NCBI GenBank assembly: GCA_023700805.1
Contig: JAMPYF010000001.1
Coordinates: 62,001-126,000 of the forward strand
Source: Sulfuritalea sp.
GTDB lineage: Bacteria; Pseudomonadota; Gammaproteobacteria; Burkholderiales; Rhodocyclaceae
DNA length: 64,000 nt
Direction of reading: 5' to 3'
Positions 26,003 to 36,008 of the stretch are shown here, one piece after another. Below the pieces are notes generated by a model that was given only the letters and a program-made list of their open reading frames with translations, did not search any database and was not told the DNA's origin. Position numbers and translations under genes: made by a program. Position 1 is the stretch's first letter; each line of letters starts with the position of its first letter.

Positions 26003-27025
26003 TCAGCGCTTCGCCACGGGATACAGACCCTGCGGCCGCCACAACAATACCGTGACCATCAGCAGGATGTCGGACACCAGCGCCACCTTGGGCGCGAGGA
26101 AGCCGGCATAGTTCGCAACCAATGCCACCAGCATGGCGCCGATGAAGCAGCCGCCGACCGAACCGAGCCCGCCGATGATGATGACGATGAACACCAGCAC
26201 CGTGATCTCGCCGCCGATCGCCGCCGTCAGCGTCTCCTTGTAGAGGCCCCACATCACGCCGCCGAGTCCGGCCAGCGCCGAGCCGGCCATGAAAACGCCG
26301 ACGAACAGGCGCCGGATGCGATAACCCAGCGCCTCGACCATTTCGCCGTTCTCGACGCCGGCGCGGATCAGCAGGCCGACCTTGGTCCGGTTGAGCACCA
26401 GGAACATGGTGACGAACACCGTGAGCCCGACGCCGACAGCGATCAGGCGGTATTTTTCCAGCGCCGCGTCGCCGATGATGAAGGCGCCGCGGAAGGTTGT
26501 CGGCAGTTGCAGCGGAATCTGCTCGGCGCCCCAGATGACATGGATCAGTTGCTCGGCGACGATCATGCCGCCCATGGTGATCAGGATCTGCTTGAGGTGG
26601 AGGCCATACACCGGGCGGATGATGATGCGCTCGAAGGCCCAGCCGAGCATGCCGGTGACCAGCATCGCCAGCACGATGGCGAGACCGAGCACCGACAGGT
26701 TCAACAGGATCGAGTCGGCCTCGACCCAGCCCTTCATCGGCAGCAGCACCAGCGTGGCGGTGAAGGCGCCGACCGAAACGAAGGCGCCGTGGCCGAAATT
26801 GAGCACGTCCATCAGGCCGAAGATCAGCGTCAGGCCGCTGGCCATCATGAACACCATCATGCCCATGGCCAGCCCGGCCACGGTCAGCGTCACCCAGGTC
26901 GGGAAGCTGCCGACCAGCGGCAGCATCGCCAGCGCCAGTACAGGCACCAGCAGCAGCGGCAGGATGTCCACGCGAAGCTTGGGCAGGGCCGAGTCCTGAG
27001 CTGCGACGGTCGCTATCGTCGTCAT
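26003..27025 (-). CDS. livH: Branched-chain amino-acid-type ABC permease LivH
   Basis: The 340-residue integral membrane protein carries the LivH signature SGLTLIFGLMDVLNFGHGAFVSVGAF and the loop RAGVENGEMVEALGYRIRRLFVGVF, the coupling helix to the ATPase. It has a longer N-terminus than usual. It is separated by four bases from livM and ten bases from livF. Confidence 0.93.
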   Translation of the reverse strand: MTTIATVAAQDSALPKLRVDILPLLLVPVLALAMLPLVGSFPTWVTLTVAGLAMGMMVFMMASGLTLIFGLMDVLNFGHGAFVSVGAFTATLVLLPMKGWVEADSILLNLSVLGLAIVLAMLVTGMLGWAFERIIIRPVYGLHLKQILITMGGMIVAEQLIHVIWGAEQIPLQLPTTFRGAFIIGDAALEKYRLIAVGVGLTVFVTMFLVLNRTKVGLLIRAGVENGEMVEALGYRIRRLFVGVFMAGSALAGLGGVMWGLYKETLTAAIGGEITVLVFIVIIIGGLGSVGGCFIGAMLVALVANYAGFLAPKVALVSDILLMVTVLLWRPQGLYPVAKR

Positions 27026-27035
27026 ATGTCCGCTC

Positions 27036-27770
27036 CTATTGGTGAGTGTCCAGCGACAGACCGAGCAGCTTGTGCTGCAAGTCCCGGTCTTCCGTCAGTT
27101 CGGCCATCGACCCCGAATGCACGATGCGTCCGCCATCCATCACCGCCACCGAGTCGCCCAGCGCGCTGACGAAGCTGAAGTTCTGCTCCACCAGAAGTAT
27201 GGTTTCGGTCTGCTTGAGTTCGCGGAAGGCCGCGATCATGCCCTGGATGATGGCCGGCGCCAGGCCCTTGGTCGGCTCGTCGATCAGCAAGAGTTTCCTC
27301 GGTTCGACGATGGCACGGGCAATCGCCACCATCTGCTTCTGGCCGCCGGACAGGGTGCCCGCGGGCTGGTTCCAGAATTTCTTCAGGGCGCCGAAGAAGC
27401 CGAAAATCCATTCCAGGCGCGCCTCGTCCATCTGGTCCGCGCTCTTGACGCCGCGCGCCGCCAGAAACAGGTTTTCGCGCACCGTCAGGTCGGAGAAGAT
27501 GCTCATGGTCTCCGGCACATAGGCGATGCCGGCGCAGGCGATCTCGGGGGTCGGGCTCTGCGTGATGTCGCCGCCCGCGAAACGCACGGTGCCGCGCGAG
27601 GCATGCCAGAGGCCCATGATGGTACGCAGCGTGGTGGTCTTGCCGGCGCCGTTGCGCCCCAGCAGCACGGTGATGCCGCCCTTGGGCACCGCCAGATCGA
27701 CACCCTGCAGGATGTGATACTGGCCGATGTGAGTATGCACTCCTTCGAGTTGCAGCAAGAGCTCAGACAT
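27036..27770 (-). CDS. livF: ABC transporter ATPase LivF
   Basis: The 244-residue ATPase has Walker A GRNGAGKTT, the signature LSGGQKQM, Walker B LLLIDEPTKGLAP and the switch His replaced in context by LLVEQNFSF, which is normal for LivF. It pairs with LivG to energise the LivHM permease. It is separated from livG by 119 bases with two hairpins, which may lower its expression relative to livG. Confidence 0.94.
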   Translation of the reverse strand: MSELLLQLEGVHTHIGQYHILQGVDLAVPKGGITVLLGRNGAGKTTTLRTIMGLWHASRGTVRFAGGDITQSPTPEIACAGIAYVPETMSIFSDLTVRENLFLAARGVKSADQMDEARLEWIFGFFGALKKFWNQPAGTLSGGQKQMVAIARAIVEPRKLLLIDEPTKGLAPAIIQGMIAAFRELKQTETILLVEQNFSFVSALGDSVAVMDGGRIVHSGSMAELTEDRDLQHKLLGLSLDTHQ

Positions 27771-27817
27771 GGCGCCGCCCGGCCGCCCGAAGGCGCCATG
27801 AAGTCAAATAATTGGAA

Positions 27818-27842
27818 GCCACAGTCTTACAAAGACTGTGGC
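27818..27842 (-). terminator. Perfect 11-bp hairpin between livG and livF
   Basis: GCCACAGTCTT and AAGACTGTGGC pair perfectly around a three-base loop. On the minus strand the stem is followed by TTCC and AT-rich sequence but no long T run. It may be an attenuator or an mRNA-stabilising structure after livG. Confidence 0.45.
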
Positions 27843-27849
27843 TGAACCC

Positions 27850-27885
27850 TGATCGCCCCTTTCCTTGGGAAAGGGGATGGGGGAA
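27850..27885 (+). repeat. REP-like palindromic repeat, copy A
   Basis: A CCCCTTTCC / GGAAAGGGG stem (27856-27876) is followed by ATGGGGGAAAGGTC. Related copies lie at 36653-36690 and 44018-44052, each between genes of a minus-strand operon. Confidence 0.55.
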
Positions 27886-27889
27886 AGGT

Positions 27890-28663
27890 CTAAACATGGT
27901 CGGCCATCCCCGTCCCCAGATAGGCTTCCTGCACGATCGGCGAGGCCATGACTTCGGCCGGATCGCCGTCGGCCACCAGGTAGCCGTTGTGCAGCACGAT
28001 GATACGATCGGCCAGTGAGCGCACCACGTCCATCTTGTGCTCCACCAGCAGGATGGTCTTGTCGCCCTGGGCCTTGATGTGGTGGATCAGGTCGAGCACC
28101 ACGGGCACCTCGTCCACGCTCATGCCGGCGGTAGGTTCGTCGAACATGAAGATGTCCGGCTCCAGGGCCAGCAGGATCGCGATTTCGAGCTTGCGCTTGT
28201 CGCCGTGCGACAGCGCCGAGGCCAGTTCGTCGCGGCGCTCCCTCAGTGCGGTGACATGCAGGAAATGCTCGGCCTTCTCGATCAGTTCGACATGGCTGGC
28301 CCACATCGAGACCATGTTCAGGCCGAGCCCGGCGCGGCTCTGCACCGTCAGGCGCACATTTTCGAGCACGGTCAGGTTGGGAAACAGGTTGGTCAGCTGG
28401 AAGGCGCGGCCGATGCCGCGCTTGGTCCGCTGCGGCGCACCGAGGCGGGTCACGTCCTCGCCATACAGGCGCACCGTGCCCGAGGTCGGCGGCAACTGCC
28501 CCGACATCAGGTTGAAGTAGGTCGTCTTGCCGGCGCCATTGGGCCCGACGATCGCGGTCAGGGTTCCCGGCCGGAATTCGCAGCTCACATTGTTGACCGC
28601 AACATGGCCGCCGAAGCGGATGCTGAGACCGTGCGTCGACAGGACGGGATGCTCGTTGTTCAT
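27890..28663 (-). CDS. livG: ABC transporter ATPase LivG
   Basis: The 257-residue ATPase has Walker A GPNGAGKTT, the family-typical signature LSHGDKRKLEIA, Walker B IFMFDEPTAGMS and the switch His in LLVEHKMDVV. The start at 28663 (MNNEHPVLS) is chosen because the family begins about ten residues before the LSIRFGG strand; the upstream Met would add 18 unrelated residues. It partners LivF. Confidence 0.94.
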   Translation of the reverse strand: MNNEHPVLSTHGLSIRFGGHVAVNNVSCEFRPGTLTAIVGPNGAGKTTYFNLMSGQLPPTSGTVRLYGEDVTRLGAPQRTKRGIGRAFQLTNLFPNLTVLENVRLTVQSRAGLGLNMVSMWASHVELIEKAEHFLHVTALRERRDELASALSHGDKRKLEIAILLALEPDIFMFDEPTAGMSVDEVPVVLDLIHHIKAQGDKTILLVEHKMDVVRSLADRIIVLHNGYLVADGDPAEVMASPIVQEAYLGTGMADHV

Positions 28664-28705
28664 GGCAATGAATTCACCAGGGCGATCATGGCAAGCCTCG
28701 GACAC

Positions 28706-28764
28706 GGGCCGGAGCATGGCGACTCCGGCCCTGCGCGCAGCAGCGGGCCAGGCCCGCCCTGCTG
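28706..28764 (-). terminator. Two tandem hairpins between livJ and livG
   Basis: CAGCAG-CGGGC/GCCCG-CTGCTG (28738-28764) with a small bulge, and GGGCCGGAG/CTCCGGCCC (28706-28731) with an eight-base loop. They lie immediately after livJ, where a partial terminator would keep the binding protein more abundant than the transporter. Confidence 0.45.
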
Positions 28765-28772
28765 CCGGTCCT

Positions 28773-29963
28773 TCAGCGCTTGTTCTTGACCGGAACCGGC
28801 AGTTCGGCGGCCGGAAACTCGCGCACCAGTTCCAGCAGGTCCCACTCGTTGGCCTGGGCCTTCTTGATGCGGAAGTGGAACATCGGCTGCATCGCTTGGT
28901 GGTCTTCCTTGCGGAAAGTCATCTTGCCCTTGGGTGTATCGAAGGACAGGCCCTCCATGGCGGCGATCAGCTTCTCGGTGTCGCTCGAGCCGGCCTTGGT
29001 CAAGGCCGTGACCACTGCGCTGGCCGCGGCAAAACCGCCTGCCGTGAAGAAATCCGGCGGCTGCTTGAAGCGCTTCTGGTTTTCGGCGACCAGCCAGTCG
29101 TTCATCGCGTTCTTCGGGAAGGCGTAGTAGTAGTAAATGCTGCCTTCCATGCCGGCCAGATTCTTCCAGCCCTTCATGACTGGCAGGATGTTGCCGCCGG
29201 CGGACAGTTCGATGCCATAGCGCTCGGGCTTCATGTCGGCGATCTTGGTCAGCGGATTGGGGCCGGCCCAGTAGATGGAAAGAATCTTGCGGCCCGGCTT
29301 GTCTTTCAGCGCATCGAATATGCGTTGTGCCGAGGCGGTGAAATCGGTCGCGTTCTGCGGCGCGTATTCCTCATGCACGACCTTGGCCTTGCTCTTCACG
29401 GCCGCCAGCGATTCCTTGAAGGCCTTGATGCCGTCGCGGCCGAAGGCATAGTCCTGCGCCAGGAAGGCGACATTGACGTCGCCCATCAGGGTTGCCGCGG
29501 CAGCCAGACCGTCCTGGGTGGAATTGCGGCCAGTGCGGAAGATGTAGCGATTCCATTTGTCGCCGGTGATCGCGTCGGCCACGGCCGGTTCGACGATCAG
29601 GACCTTCTTGTACTCCTCGGCCACCGGCAGCATCGCCAGCGCCGCACCCGACGAGGTGGTGCCGACGGCGATATCGACCTTGTCGTCGCCGTAGGCTTCG
29701 GCCAGGGCAGCCTTGGCCAGGTCCGGCTTGCTCTGGTCGTCCTTGACGATGACCTTGATCTTGCGCCCGTTGAGCGTCATGGTGCCCTTGGTCAAATACT
29801 CGAGGCCCATCATGAAACCGGCTTCGGTTTCCTTGGCATAGGCTTCAAGGGCTCCGGTCTTCCCGGCGATGAGGGCAATCTTGAGCTCCTGGGCGCCGAC
29901 CGGGGCGGCGAGTGTGACCGCCATCGTCGCCAGGGATGCAAAAGCCAATGTCTTCAATTTCAT
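28773..29963 (-). CDS. livJ: Periplasmic substrate-binding protein of the Liv transporter
   Basis: The 396-residue product has a signal peptide (cleavage probably after PVGAQ near residue 24) and a type I periplasmic-binding fold with LKIALIAGKTGALEAYAKETEAGF and DDQSKPDLAKAALAEAYGDD. Related proteins in catabolic clusters bind aromatic or other carboxylates. It is the first gene of the operon, 37 bases or so after the predicted sigma-54 transcription start, with a GGAGG-like ribosome site before the ATG. Confidence 0.93.
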   Translation of the reverse strand: MKLKTLAFASLATMAVTLAAPVGAQELKIALIAGKTGALEAYAKETEAGFMMGLEYLTKGTMTLNGRKIKVIVKDDQSKPDLAKAALAEAYGDDKVDIAVGTTSSGAALAMLPVAEEYKKVLIVEPAVADAITGDKWNRYIFRTGRNSTQDGLAAAATLMGDVNVAFLAQDYAFGRDGIKAFKESLAAVKSKAKVVHEEYAPQNATDFTASAQRIFDALKDKPGRKILSIYWAGPNPLTKIADMKPERYGIELSAGGNILPVMKGWKNLAGMEGSIYYYYAFPKNAMNDWLVAENQKRFKQPPDFFTAGGFAAASAVVTALTKAGSSDTEKLIAAMEGLSFDTPKGKMTFRKEDHQAMQPMFHFRIKKAQANEWDLLELVREFPAAELPVPVKNKR

Positions 29964-30019
29964 GTCTGGTCCTCCTTGGATGAAATGATGCCCGCAGGAA
30001 CGGGTTCGGCTTTAGCTTA

Positions 30020-30035
30020 TGCAGGAGATGTGCCA
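30020..30035 (-). promoter_or_regulatory. Sigma-54 promoter of the liv operon
   Basis: The minus strand reads TGGCACATCTCCTGCA, with GG and GC at the exact -24/-12 spacing and TGGCAC matching the consensus. Transcription would start near 30010, about 46 bases before livJ. The adjacent sigma-54 activator gene and upstream dyads support the call. Confidence 0.7.
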
Positions 30036-30054
30036 GCCCCCTGAAATCCTGGCA

Positions 30055-30070
30055 GGTCATATATATGACC
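30055..30070. promoter_or_regulatory. 16-bp perfect palindrome in the livJ promoter region
   Basis: GGTCATATATATGACC lies between the sigma-54 promoter and the upstream activator dyads. It could be a separate regulator site or part of the looping region. Confidence 0.4.
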
Positions 30071-30100
30071 GATATTCTGCTGACTTGATTGAGCCCCGAC

Positions 30101-30118
30101 TGTCCTGATGTCCGGACA
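30101..30118. promoter_or_regulatory. Upstream activating dyad, proximal
   Basis: TGTCC-8-GGACA, about 90-108 bases upstream of the predicted liv transcription start. It has the same half-sites and spacing as the dyad at 30171-30188, as expected for sites of the neighbouring sigma-54 activator. Confidence 0.55.
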
Positions 30119-30122
30119 CGAA

Positions 30123-30135
30123 AATCAATCAATTA
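30123..30135. promoter_or_regulatory. IHF consensus match
   Basis: AATCAATCAATTA fits WATCAA-4-TTR fully. It lies between the distal activator dyad and the sigma-54 promoter, where IHF bending is typical. Confidence 0.45.
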
Positions 30136-30170
30136 ACTTAATCTATTGAACTTATTGACTTTTTAAAAAG

Positions 30171-30188
30171 TGTCCGGAAAACAGGACA
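30171..30188. promoter_or_regulatory. Upstream activating dyad, distal
   Basis: TGTCC-8-GGACA, centred exactly 70 bases from the proximal dyad and five bases past the activator gene's stop codon. A 14-base AT palindrome (30158-30171) abuts it. Confidence 0.55.
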
Positions 30189-30193
30189 AGCGC

Positions 30194-31651
<1,458 letters not shown>

Positions 31652-31661
31652 GGGTCAGCGC

Positions 31662-32480
31662 TCAGGTCTGCTGGTCGCGCGCCTGCTGCTCTGCGCGATC
31701 GAGCTCCTGGTTCATTTCCGCGTCGGAAGGCGGCCGATAATCCGACTCGCCTGCGGCGACCGCGGCCGGACGCACGATGAGATTCGCCAGTATGATGCCA
31801 AGCTCATAGAGCAGCCACAGCGGCACCGCCATCATGAACTGCGAAATCACGTCGGGCGGCGTGAACACCGCACCGACGATGAAGGCGCCGACGATCACGT
31901 AGGGCCGCCACTCGCGCAGCTTGACCACATCGACCACGCCGATCTTGACCAGCACGATGACGATCACCGGCACCTCGAAGGTGACGCCGAAGGCGAGGAA
32001 CATGGTGAGGACGAAGGAAAAGTATTTCTCGATGTCGGTCATCCAGGCCACGCCTTCGGGCGCGAACTTCGCCATGAAGCCGAACACCATCGGGAAAAAC
32101 GCAAAATAGGCGAAGGCCATGCCGATGAAAAACAATATCACCGAGGCCGCCAAGAGCGGCATCGCCAGCTTCTTCTCGTGGGCGTAAAGGCCAGGCGCGA
32201 CAAAGGCCCATATCTGATACAGCACGTAAGGCAGAACCACCAGGAAGGCCACTGCCAACGCAACCTTCATCGGCACCAGAAAAACGCCGACCACGTCGGT
32301 GGCAATCATCTGCCCGCCGGCGGGCAAGGTTGCCAGCAGAGGCGCGGCGAGCACCGAGTACAACTCGCGGGCAAAGAAGGCCAGGGGCACGAAGACCACG
32401 CCGACCGCGATGACAATGCGGATCAGGCGGTCGCGCAGCTCGACCAGATGCGAGAAAAATGTCTCCTGTTCTTCGGCCAT
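31662..32480 (-). CDS. tatC: Twin-arginine translocase subunit TatC
   Basis: The 272-residue product has six transmembrane helices, the N-terminal FFSHLVELRDRLI motif and the FGVTFEVPV segment with the conserved Phe/Glu pair. It is the receptor for twin-arginine signal peptides. Its start overlaps the tatB stop by one base (TGATG). Confidence 0.97.
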   Translation of the reverse strand: MAEEQETFFSHLVELRDRLIRIVIAVGVVFVPLAFFARELYSVLAAPLLATLPAGGQMIATDVVGVFLVPMKVALAVAFLVVLPYVLYQIWAFVAPGLYAHEKKLAMPLLAASVILFFIGMAFAYFAFFPMVFGFMAKFAPEGVAWMTDIEKYFSFVLTMFLAFGVTFEVPVIVIVLVKIGVVDVVKLREWRPYVIVGAFIVGAVFTPPDVISQFMMAVPLWLLYELGIILANLIVRPAAVAAGESDYRPPSDAEMNQELDRAEQQARDQQT

Positions 32481-32878
32481 CAGGATTTTGTTGTTTCGGC
32501 GATGACGGCTGGCGCAGGTTCGGCACCTGGCGCCGCCCCGGACTCGACCGCCGCCTCAAGAGTTGGCGCTGACGGGACGGCGGCATCCGTGGCCAGGGGC
32601 TCGATCGCCTTGTTGACCGAGGATTCGACTTCGCGCATTTCGTGAGTCACCGAGGCCTCGAGGCCTTTAACCTGATCGGTCATCTGCTGCTGCATCTTCT
32701 TCAGTTCGTCGAGCTGCATTTCGCGATTGATGTCGGCCTTGACGTCGCTGACATAGCGCTGCAGGCGACCAAGGAGAAGTCCGGCCGTGCGCGCAACCTT
32801 GGGCAGGCGCTCCGGGCCGATGACGACCAGCGCCACCACGGCAATGACCATCAACTCGGTAAGACCGACGTCGAACAT
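32480..32878 (-). CDS. tatB: Twin-arginine translocase subunit TatB
   Basis: The 132-residue product has an N-terminal helix with [26 protein letters not shown] (Glu8 and the Gly-Pro hinge of TatB), an amphipathic helix, and an Ala/Pro-rich tail. A near copy of the iterated 12-mer (32561-32572) encodes PSAPTLE in the tail. Confidence 0.95.
   Translation of the reverse strand: MFDVGLTELMVIAVVALVVIGPERLPKVARTAGLLLGRLQRYVSDVKADINREMQLDELKKMQQQMTDQVKGLEASVTHEMREVESSVNKAIEPLATDAAVPSAPTLEAAVESGAAPGAEPAPAVIAETTKS
32561..32572 (-). repeat. Iterated 12-mer, copy 6 (11 of 12)
   Basis: TCAGCGCCAACT on the minus strand, sense in tatB, read as SAPT. Confidence 0.5.
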
Positions 32879-32925
32879 GGCTGCGCTGGGAACTCTAAAT
32901 TGACGGAATGGAGCAGAGAAGAACG

Positions 32926-32959
32926 CTGCCGACTAGCTGCCGAGGGCAGAAGTCGGCAG
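32926..32959 (-). terminator. Nested hairpin between tatA and tatB
   Basis: CTGCCGACT pairs with AGTCGGCAG, and CTGCC/GGCAG pair inside the loop around GAG. There is no T run. It may act as an attenuator that keeps TatA in excess over TatB, or protect the tatA mRNA end. Confidence 0.4.
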
Positions 32960-32976
32960 AACGCAAGCGTCCGGAA

Positions 32977-33210
32977 TCAGGATTTGGTCTGCTCCCGCCG
33001 CGACTCGACATCGATCGTCTGGCCGGTGACCTGTTGCGGCTCGGCTGGCTTGTCGGCGGATTTGTCGGCCGTGGCTTCCTTCATGCCGTCCTTGAATCCC
33101 TTCACCGCGCCGCCGAGGTCCGACCCCATGTTGCGCAGCTTCTTGGTGCCGAACACCAGCATGACGATTACCAGGACAATCAGCCAGTGCCAGATACTAA
33201 AAGAACCCAT
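32977..33210 (-). CDS. tatA: Twin-arginine translocase subunit TatA
   Basis: The 77-residue protein has [29 protein letters not shown], the TatA helix, FGTKKL hinge and amphipathic helix. It forms the Tat pore. The tail is charged and unstructured. It begins 28 bases after hinT. Confidence 0.96.
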   Translation of the reverse strand: MGSFSIWHWLIVLVIVMLVFGTKKLRNMGSDLGGAVKGFKDGMKEATADKSADKPAEPQQVTGQTIDVESRREQTKS

Positions 33211-33238
33211 TACGTGTCTCCTCGCGCTCAGTGAATTC

Positions 33239-33595
33239 TCAAGGCGCCTTGCGTTTGAGCATGGACCCCAGGGGCTCGGGGCCGCCCAGAATATGAACGT
33301 GGAGATGATACACCTCCTGATGTCCGATCCGCCCGGTGTTGATGATGGTGCGAAAGCCTTCGGTCAACCCCTGACTCCTGGCCAGTTCGTTGGCCTTGGC
33401 CAGAATGCGGCCGAGCACCATCTGGTGACTCATGTCGGCCTCCATCAGCGAGGCGATATGCAGCTTGGGCACGATCATGAAATGCACCGGCGCGATCGGG
33501 TTGATGTCGTGGAAGGCGAAGATTTCCTCGTCTTCGTAAATCTTTTTTGCAGGAATTTCGCCACGCGCAATCCTGCAGAAAATGCAGTCGCTCAT
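33239..33595 (-). CDS. hinT: HIT-family purine nucleoside phosphoramidase
   Basis: The 118-residue protein has [19 protein letters not shown] and the histidine triad HLHVHILGG. HinT hydrolyses adenosine phosphoramidates and aminoacyl-adenylates. Its start overlaps hisE as ATGA. The hisE-hinT-tat order is usual in betaproteobacteria. Confidence 0.96.
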   Translation of the reverse strand: MSDCIFCRIARGEIPAKKIYEDEEIFAFHDINPIAPVHFMIVPKLHIASLMEADMSHQMVLGRILAKANELARSQGLTEGFRTIINTGRIGHQEVYHLHVHILGGPEPLGSMLKRKAP

Positions 33596-33921
33596 GGTTC
33601 AGGGTTCCGGCTGTTCTTCTCGTCGATGCCGGAAATGCCTTCGCGGCGGCGAAACTCGACCATCACGTCGTCGACACCGATGCCGAACTGGGTCAGCAGG
33701 ACCATGCTGTGGAACCAGAGATCCGTCACTTCCCGCACCAGATGCAGGCGATCGCCGTCCTTGGCCGCCATGATGGTTTCGGCCGCCTCCTCCGCCACCT
33801 TCTTGCAGATCGCGTCGGTACCCTTGGCATACAGGCTGGCGACGTAGGATGAGTCGGGCGCCGCGCCCTTGCGTTCGAGCAGCGTCGCCTGCACGCGGTG
33901 CATGACTTCGAGATCGATCAT
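33592..33921 (-). CDS. hisE: Phosphoribosyl-ATP pyrophosphatase
   Basis: The 109-residue protein has the all-alpha MazG-like fold with [14 protein letters not shown] and [13 protein letters not shown]. It performs the second step of histidine biosynthesis. It overlaps hisI and hinT with ATGA junctions. Confidence 0.96.
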   Translation of the reverse strand: MIDLEVMHRVQATLLERKGAAPDSSYVASLYAKGTDAICKKVAEEAAETIMAAKDGDRLHLVREVTDLWFHSMVLLTQFGIGVDDVMVEFRRREGISGIDEKNSRNPEP

Positions 33922-34316
33922 TTGTATATCTCCTTCGGGTCCTTGAGGACGGGCTCTACATCCTGCCAGCCCGAGGTTTCAAGTCGGTTGAAAAAACAGC
34001 TGCGGCGGCCGGTGTGACAGGCGATGCCGCCGCTCTGCTCGACTTTCATCAACACCACATCCTTGTCGCAATCGGCGCGCAACTCAAGCACCTTCTGCGT
34101 GTGGCCGGACTCCTCGCCCTTGTGCCACAGGCGCCCGCGCGAACGCGACCAATACACGGCATGGCCGGTTTCCGCGGTCAAGGCCAGCGCCTGACGGTTC
34201 ATCCAGGCGAACATCAGCACCTCGCCGGTCACCGCATCCTGGGCGATCGCCGGAACCAGGCCCTGCTCGTCCCACTGCACCTCGTCCAGCCATTGGCTGC
34301 TGCGCGGCGCGCTCAC
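33918..34316 (-). CDS. hisI: Phosphoribosyl-AMP cyclohydrolase
   Basis: The 132-residue protein has [30 protein letters not shown] and the zinc ligands in [10 protein letters not shown] and [10 protein letters not shown]. It performs the third step of histidine biosynthesis. I set a GTG start at 34316 because it overlaps the hisF stop as GTGA; longer upstream frames run inside hisF. Confidence 0.94.
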   Translation of the reverse strand: MSAPRSSQWLDEVQWDEQGLVPAIAQDAVTGEVLMFAWMNRQALALTAETGHAVYWSRSRGRLWHKGEESGHTQKVLELRADCDKDVVLMKVEQSGGIACHTGRRSCFFNRLETSGWQDVEPVLKDPKEIYK

Positions 34317-35071
34317 AGCCTGACCTCGATGCCGCGGCTCTTCATGTATTCCTTGGCCTGGCGCACGGTGTATTCGCCGTAATGAAAAATGCTCGCTGCC
34401 AGTACCGCATCGGCCTTGCCGAGCGTGACCCCGTCCGCCAGATGCTGCAGCGTGCCGACGCCGCCGCTGGCGATCACCGGAATGCCCACCGCTTCGGCGA
34501 TCGCACGGGTGAGCGGAAGATCGAAACCTGCCTTGGTGCCGTCGCGGTCCATGCTGGTCAGCAGGACTTCCCCGGCGCCCAGGCTCTCGACCTTGCGTGC
34601 CCACTCGATGGCATCCAGTCCGGTGTTCTTGCGTCCGCCGTGGGTGAATACCTCCCAGCGGCCGGGCGCCGTCTGCTTGGCGTCGATGGCCACCACGATG
34701 CACTGCGCACCGACCCTGGCCGACGCATCGGCCACCAGTTGCGGATTATTGACTGCGGCGGTGTTCATGCTGACCTTGTCGGCCCCGGCATTCAGCAGCC
34801 GGCGCACGTCCTCGACCTGGCGCACGCCCCCGCCCACGGTCAGCGGAATGAACACCTGCGAAGCGACAGCCTCGACGATGTGCAGAATGATGTCGCGGTC
34901 GTCGGAACTGGCCGTGATGTCGAGGAAGGTGAGTTCGTCGGCCCCCTGCTCGTCGTAGCGGCGCGCGATCTCGACCGGATCGCCGGCATCGCGCAGTTCG
35001 ACGAAATTGACGCCCTTGACCACGCGGCCGGCGTTGACGTCGAGACAGGGGATGATGCGTTTGGCGAGCAT
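34313..35071 (-). CDS. hisF: Imidazole glycerol phosphate synthase cyclase subunit
   Basis: The 252-residue TIM barrel has [18 protein letters not shown], Asp11 and Asp130-type catalytic residues (CLDV and MDRDGTKAG) and GGVGTLQHL. It works with HisH to make IGP and AICAR. It is separated from hisA by 153 bases that carry a repeat element. Confidence 0.97.
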   Translation of the reverse strand: MLAKRIIPCLDVNAGRVVKGVNFVELRDAGDPVEIARRYDEQGADELTFLDITASSDDRDIILHIVEAVASQVFIPLTVGGGVRQVEDVRRLLNAGADKVSMNTAAVNNPQLVADASARVGAQCIVVAIDAKQTAPGRWEVFTHGGRKNTGLDAIEWARKVESLGAGEVLLTSMDRDGTKAGFDLPLTRAIAEAVGIPVIASGGVGTLQHLADGVTLGKADAVLAASIFHYGEYTVRQAKEYMKSRGIEVRL

Positions 35072-35089
35072 TGGGTGTTAAAGCATTTG

Positions 35090-35215
35090 AAGAAATCGTA
35101 GCGAGCGGGCCGCAGCGGGGTGCGGCCGGAGCGCAGCTACCGGAATGTACGTTTCTGTACATGAGGATAGCGAGCACCGCCCAAGCCCCGATCCGGCACG
35201 CGCAGTAGATTTATT
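35090..35215. repeat. Structured intergenic repeat element between hisF and hisA
   Basis: GTAGC (35098-35102) pairs with GCTAC (35136-35140) around GGCCGCA/TGCGGCC (35108-35127), and a second small dyad TGTAC-6-GTACA lies at 35146-35161. It resembles REP/BIME-type elements of betaproteobacteria; only one copy of this kind is in the window, with a weak relative at 10421-10463. Confidence 0.45.
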
Positions 35216-35224
35216 CATATGCTT

Positions 35225-35968
35225 TCAGCGGCCGGAGAGCTTGTCCGCCTCAGCCTGGGCTTTCCTGAAGTCCAGCGTGCCTTCGTAGATCGCACGACCG
35301 GTGATGGCGCCGGAAATTCCTTCGCCCTGTACCGCGCAAAGCGCCTTGACATCCTTCATGCTGGCGATGCCGCCGCTGGCAATCACCGGTATGCGCAGCG
35401 CCTGCGCCAGCTTCACCGTGGCCTCGATGTTCACGCCGGAGAGCATGCCGTCGCGCCCGATATCGGTATAGATCACGGCTTCGACGCCATAGTCCTCGAA
35501 CTTTTTCGCCAGGTCGACCACGTCGTGCCCGGTCATCTTCGACCAGCCATCGACTGCAACCTTGCCGTCCCTGGCATCAAGGCCGACGATGATGTGGCCG
35601 GGAAATGCGCCGCAGGCATCGTGCAGGAAGCCGGGATTCTTCACCGCGGCGGTGCCGATGATGACGTAGGTCAGACCGTCGTCGAGGCAGCGCTCGATGG
35701 TATCCAGATCGCGAATGCCACCGCCCAGTTGCACGGGGATCTCGGTGCCGACTTCCTTGAGGATGGCCTTGATCGCGGCTTCATTCTTCGGCTTGCCGGC
35801 AAAGGCGCCATTCAGGTCGACCAGATGCAGGCGGCGCGCACCCTGGTCTATCCAGTGGCGGGCCATGGCCGCCGGCTCCTCGGAAAACACCGTGGCATCG
35901 TCCATTGCGCCCTGCTTCAAGCGGACACAGTGACCATCCTTGAGATCAATCGCGGGTATCAGCAGCAT
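35225..35968 (-). CDS. hisA: ProFAR isomerase
   Basis: The 247-residue TIM barrel begins [20 protein letters not shown] with the catalytic Asp8 and has GLDARDG and [10 protein letters not shown] (second catalytic Asp). It performs the fourth step of histidine biosynthesis. The start at 35968 fits the family; 35986 is a possible alternative. Confidence 0.96.
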   Translation of the reverse strand: MLLIPAIDLKDGHCVRLKQGAMDDATVFSEEPAAMARHWIDQGARRLHLVDLNGAFAGKPKNEAAIKAILKEVGTEIPVQLGGGIRDLDTIERCLDDGLTYVIIGTAAVKNPGFLHDACGAFPGHIIVGLDARDGKVAVDGWSKMTGHDVVDLAKKFEDYGVEAVIYTDIGRDGMLSGVNIEATVKLAQALRIPVIASGGIASMKDVKALCAVQGEGISGAITGRAIYEGTLDFRKAQAEADKLSGR

Positions 35969-36008
35969 AGGAAGATGTGGAGGCATGAAAAAACCGGAGG
36001 CGGTCGGA

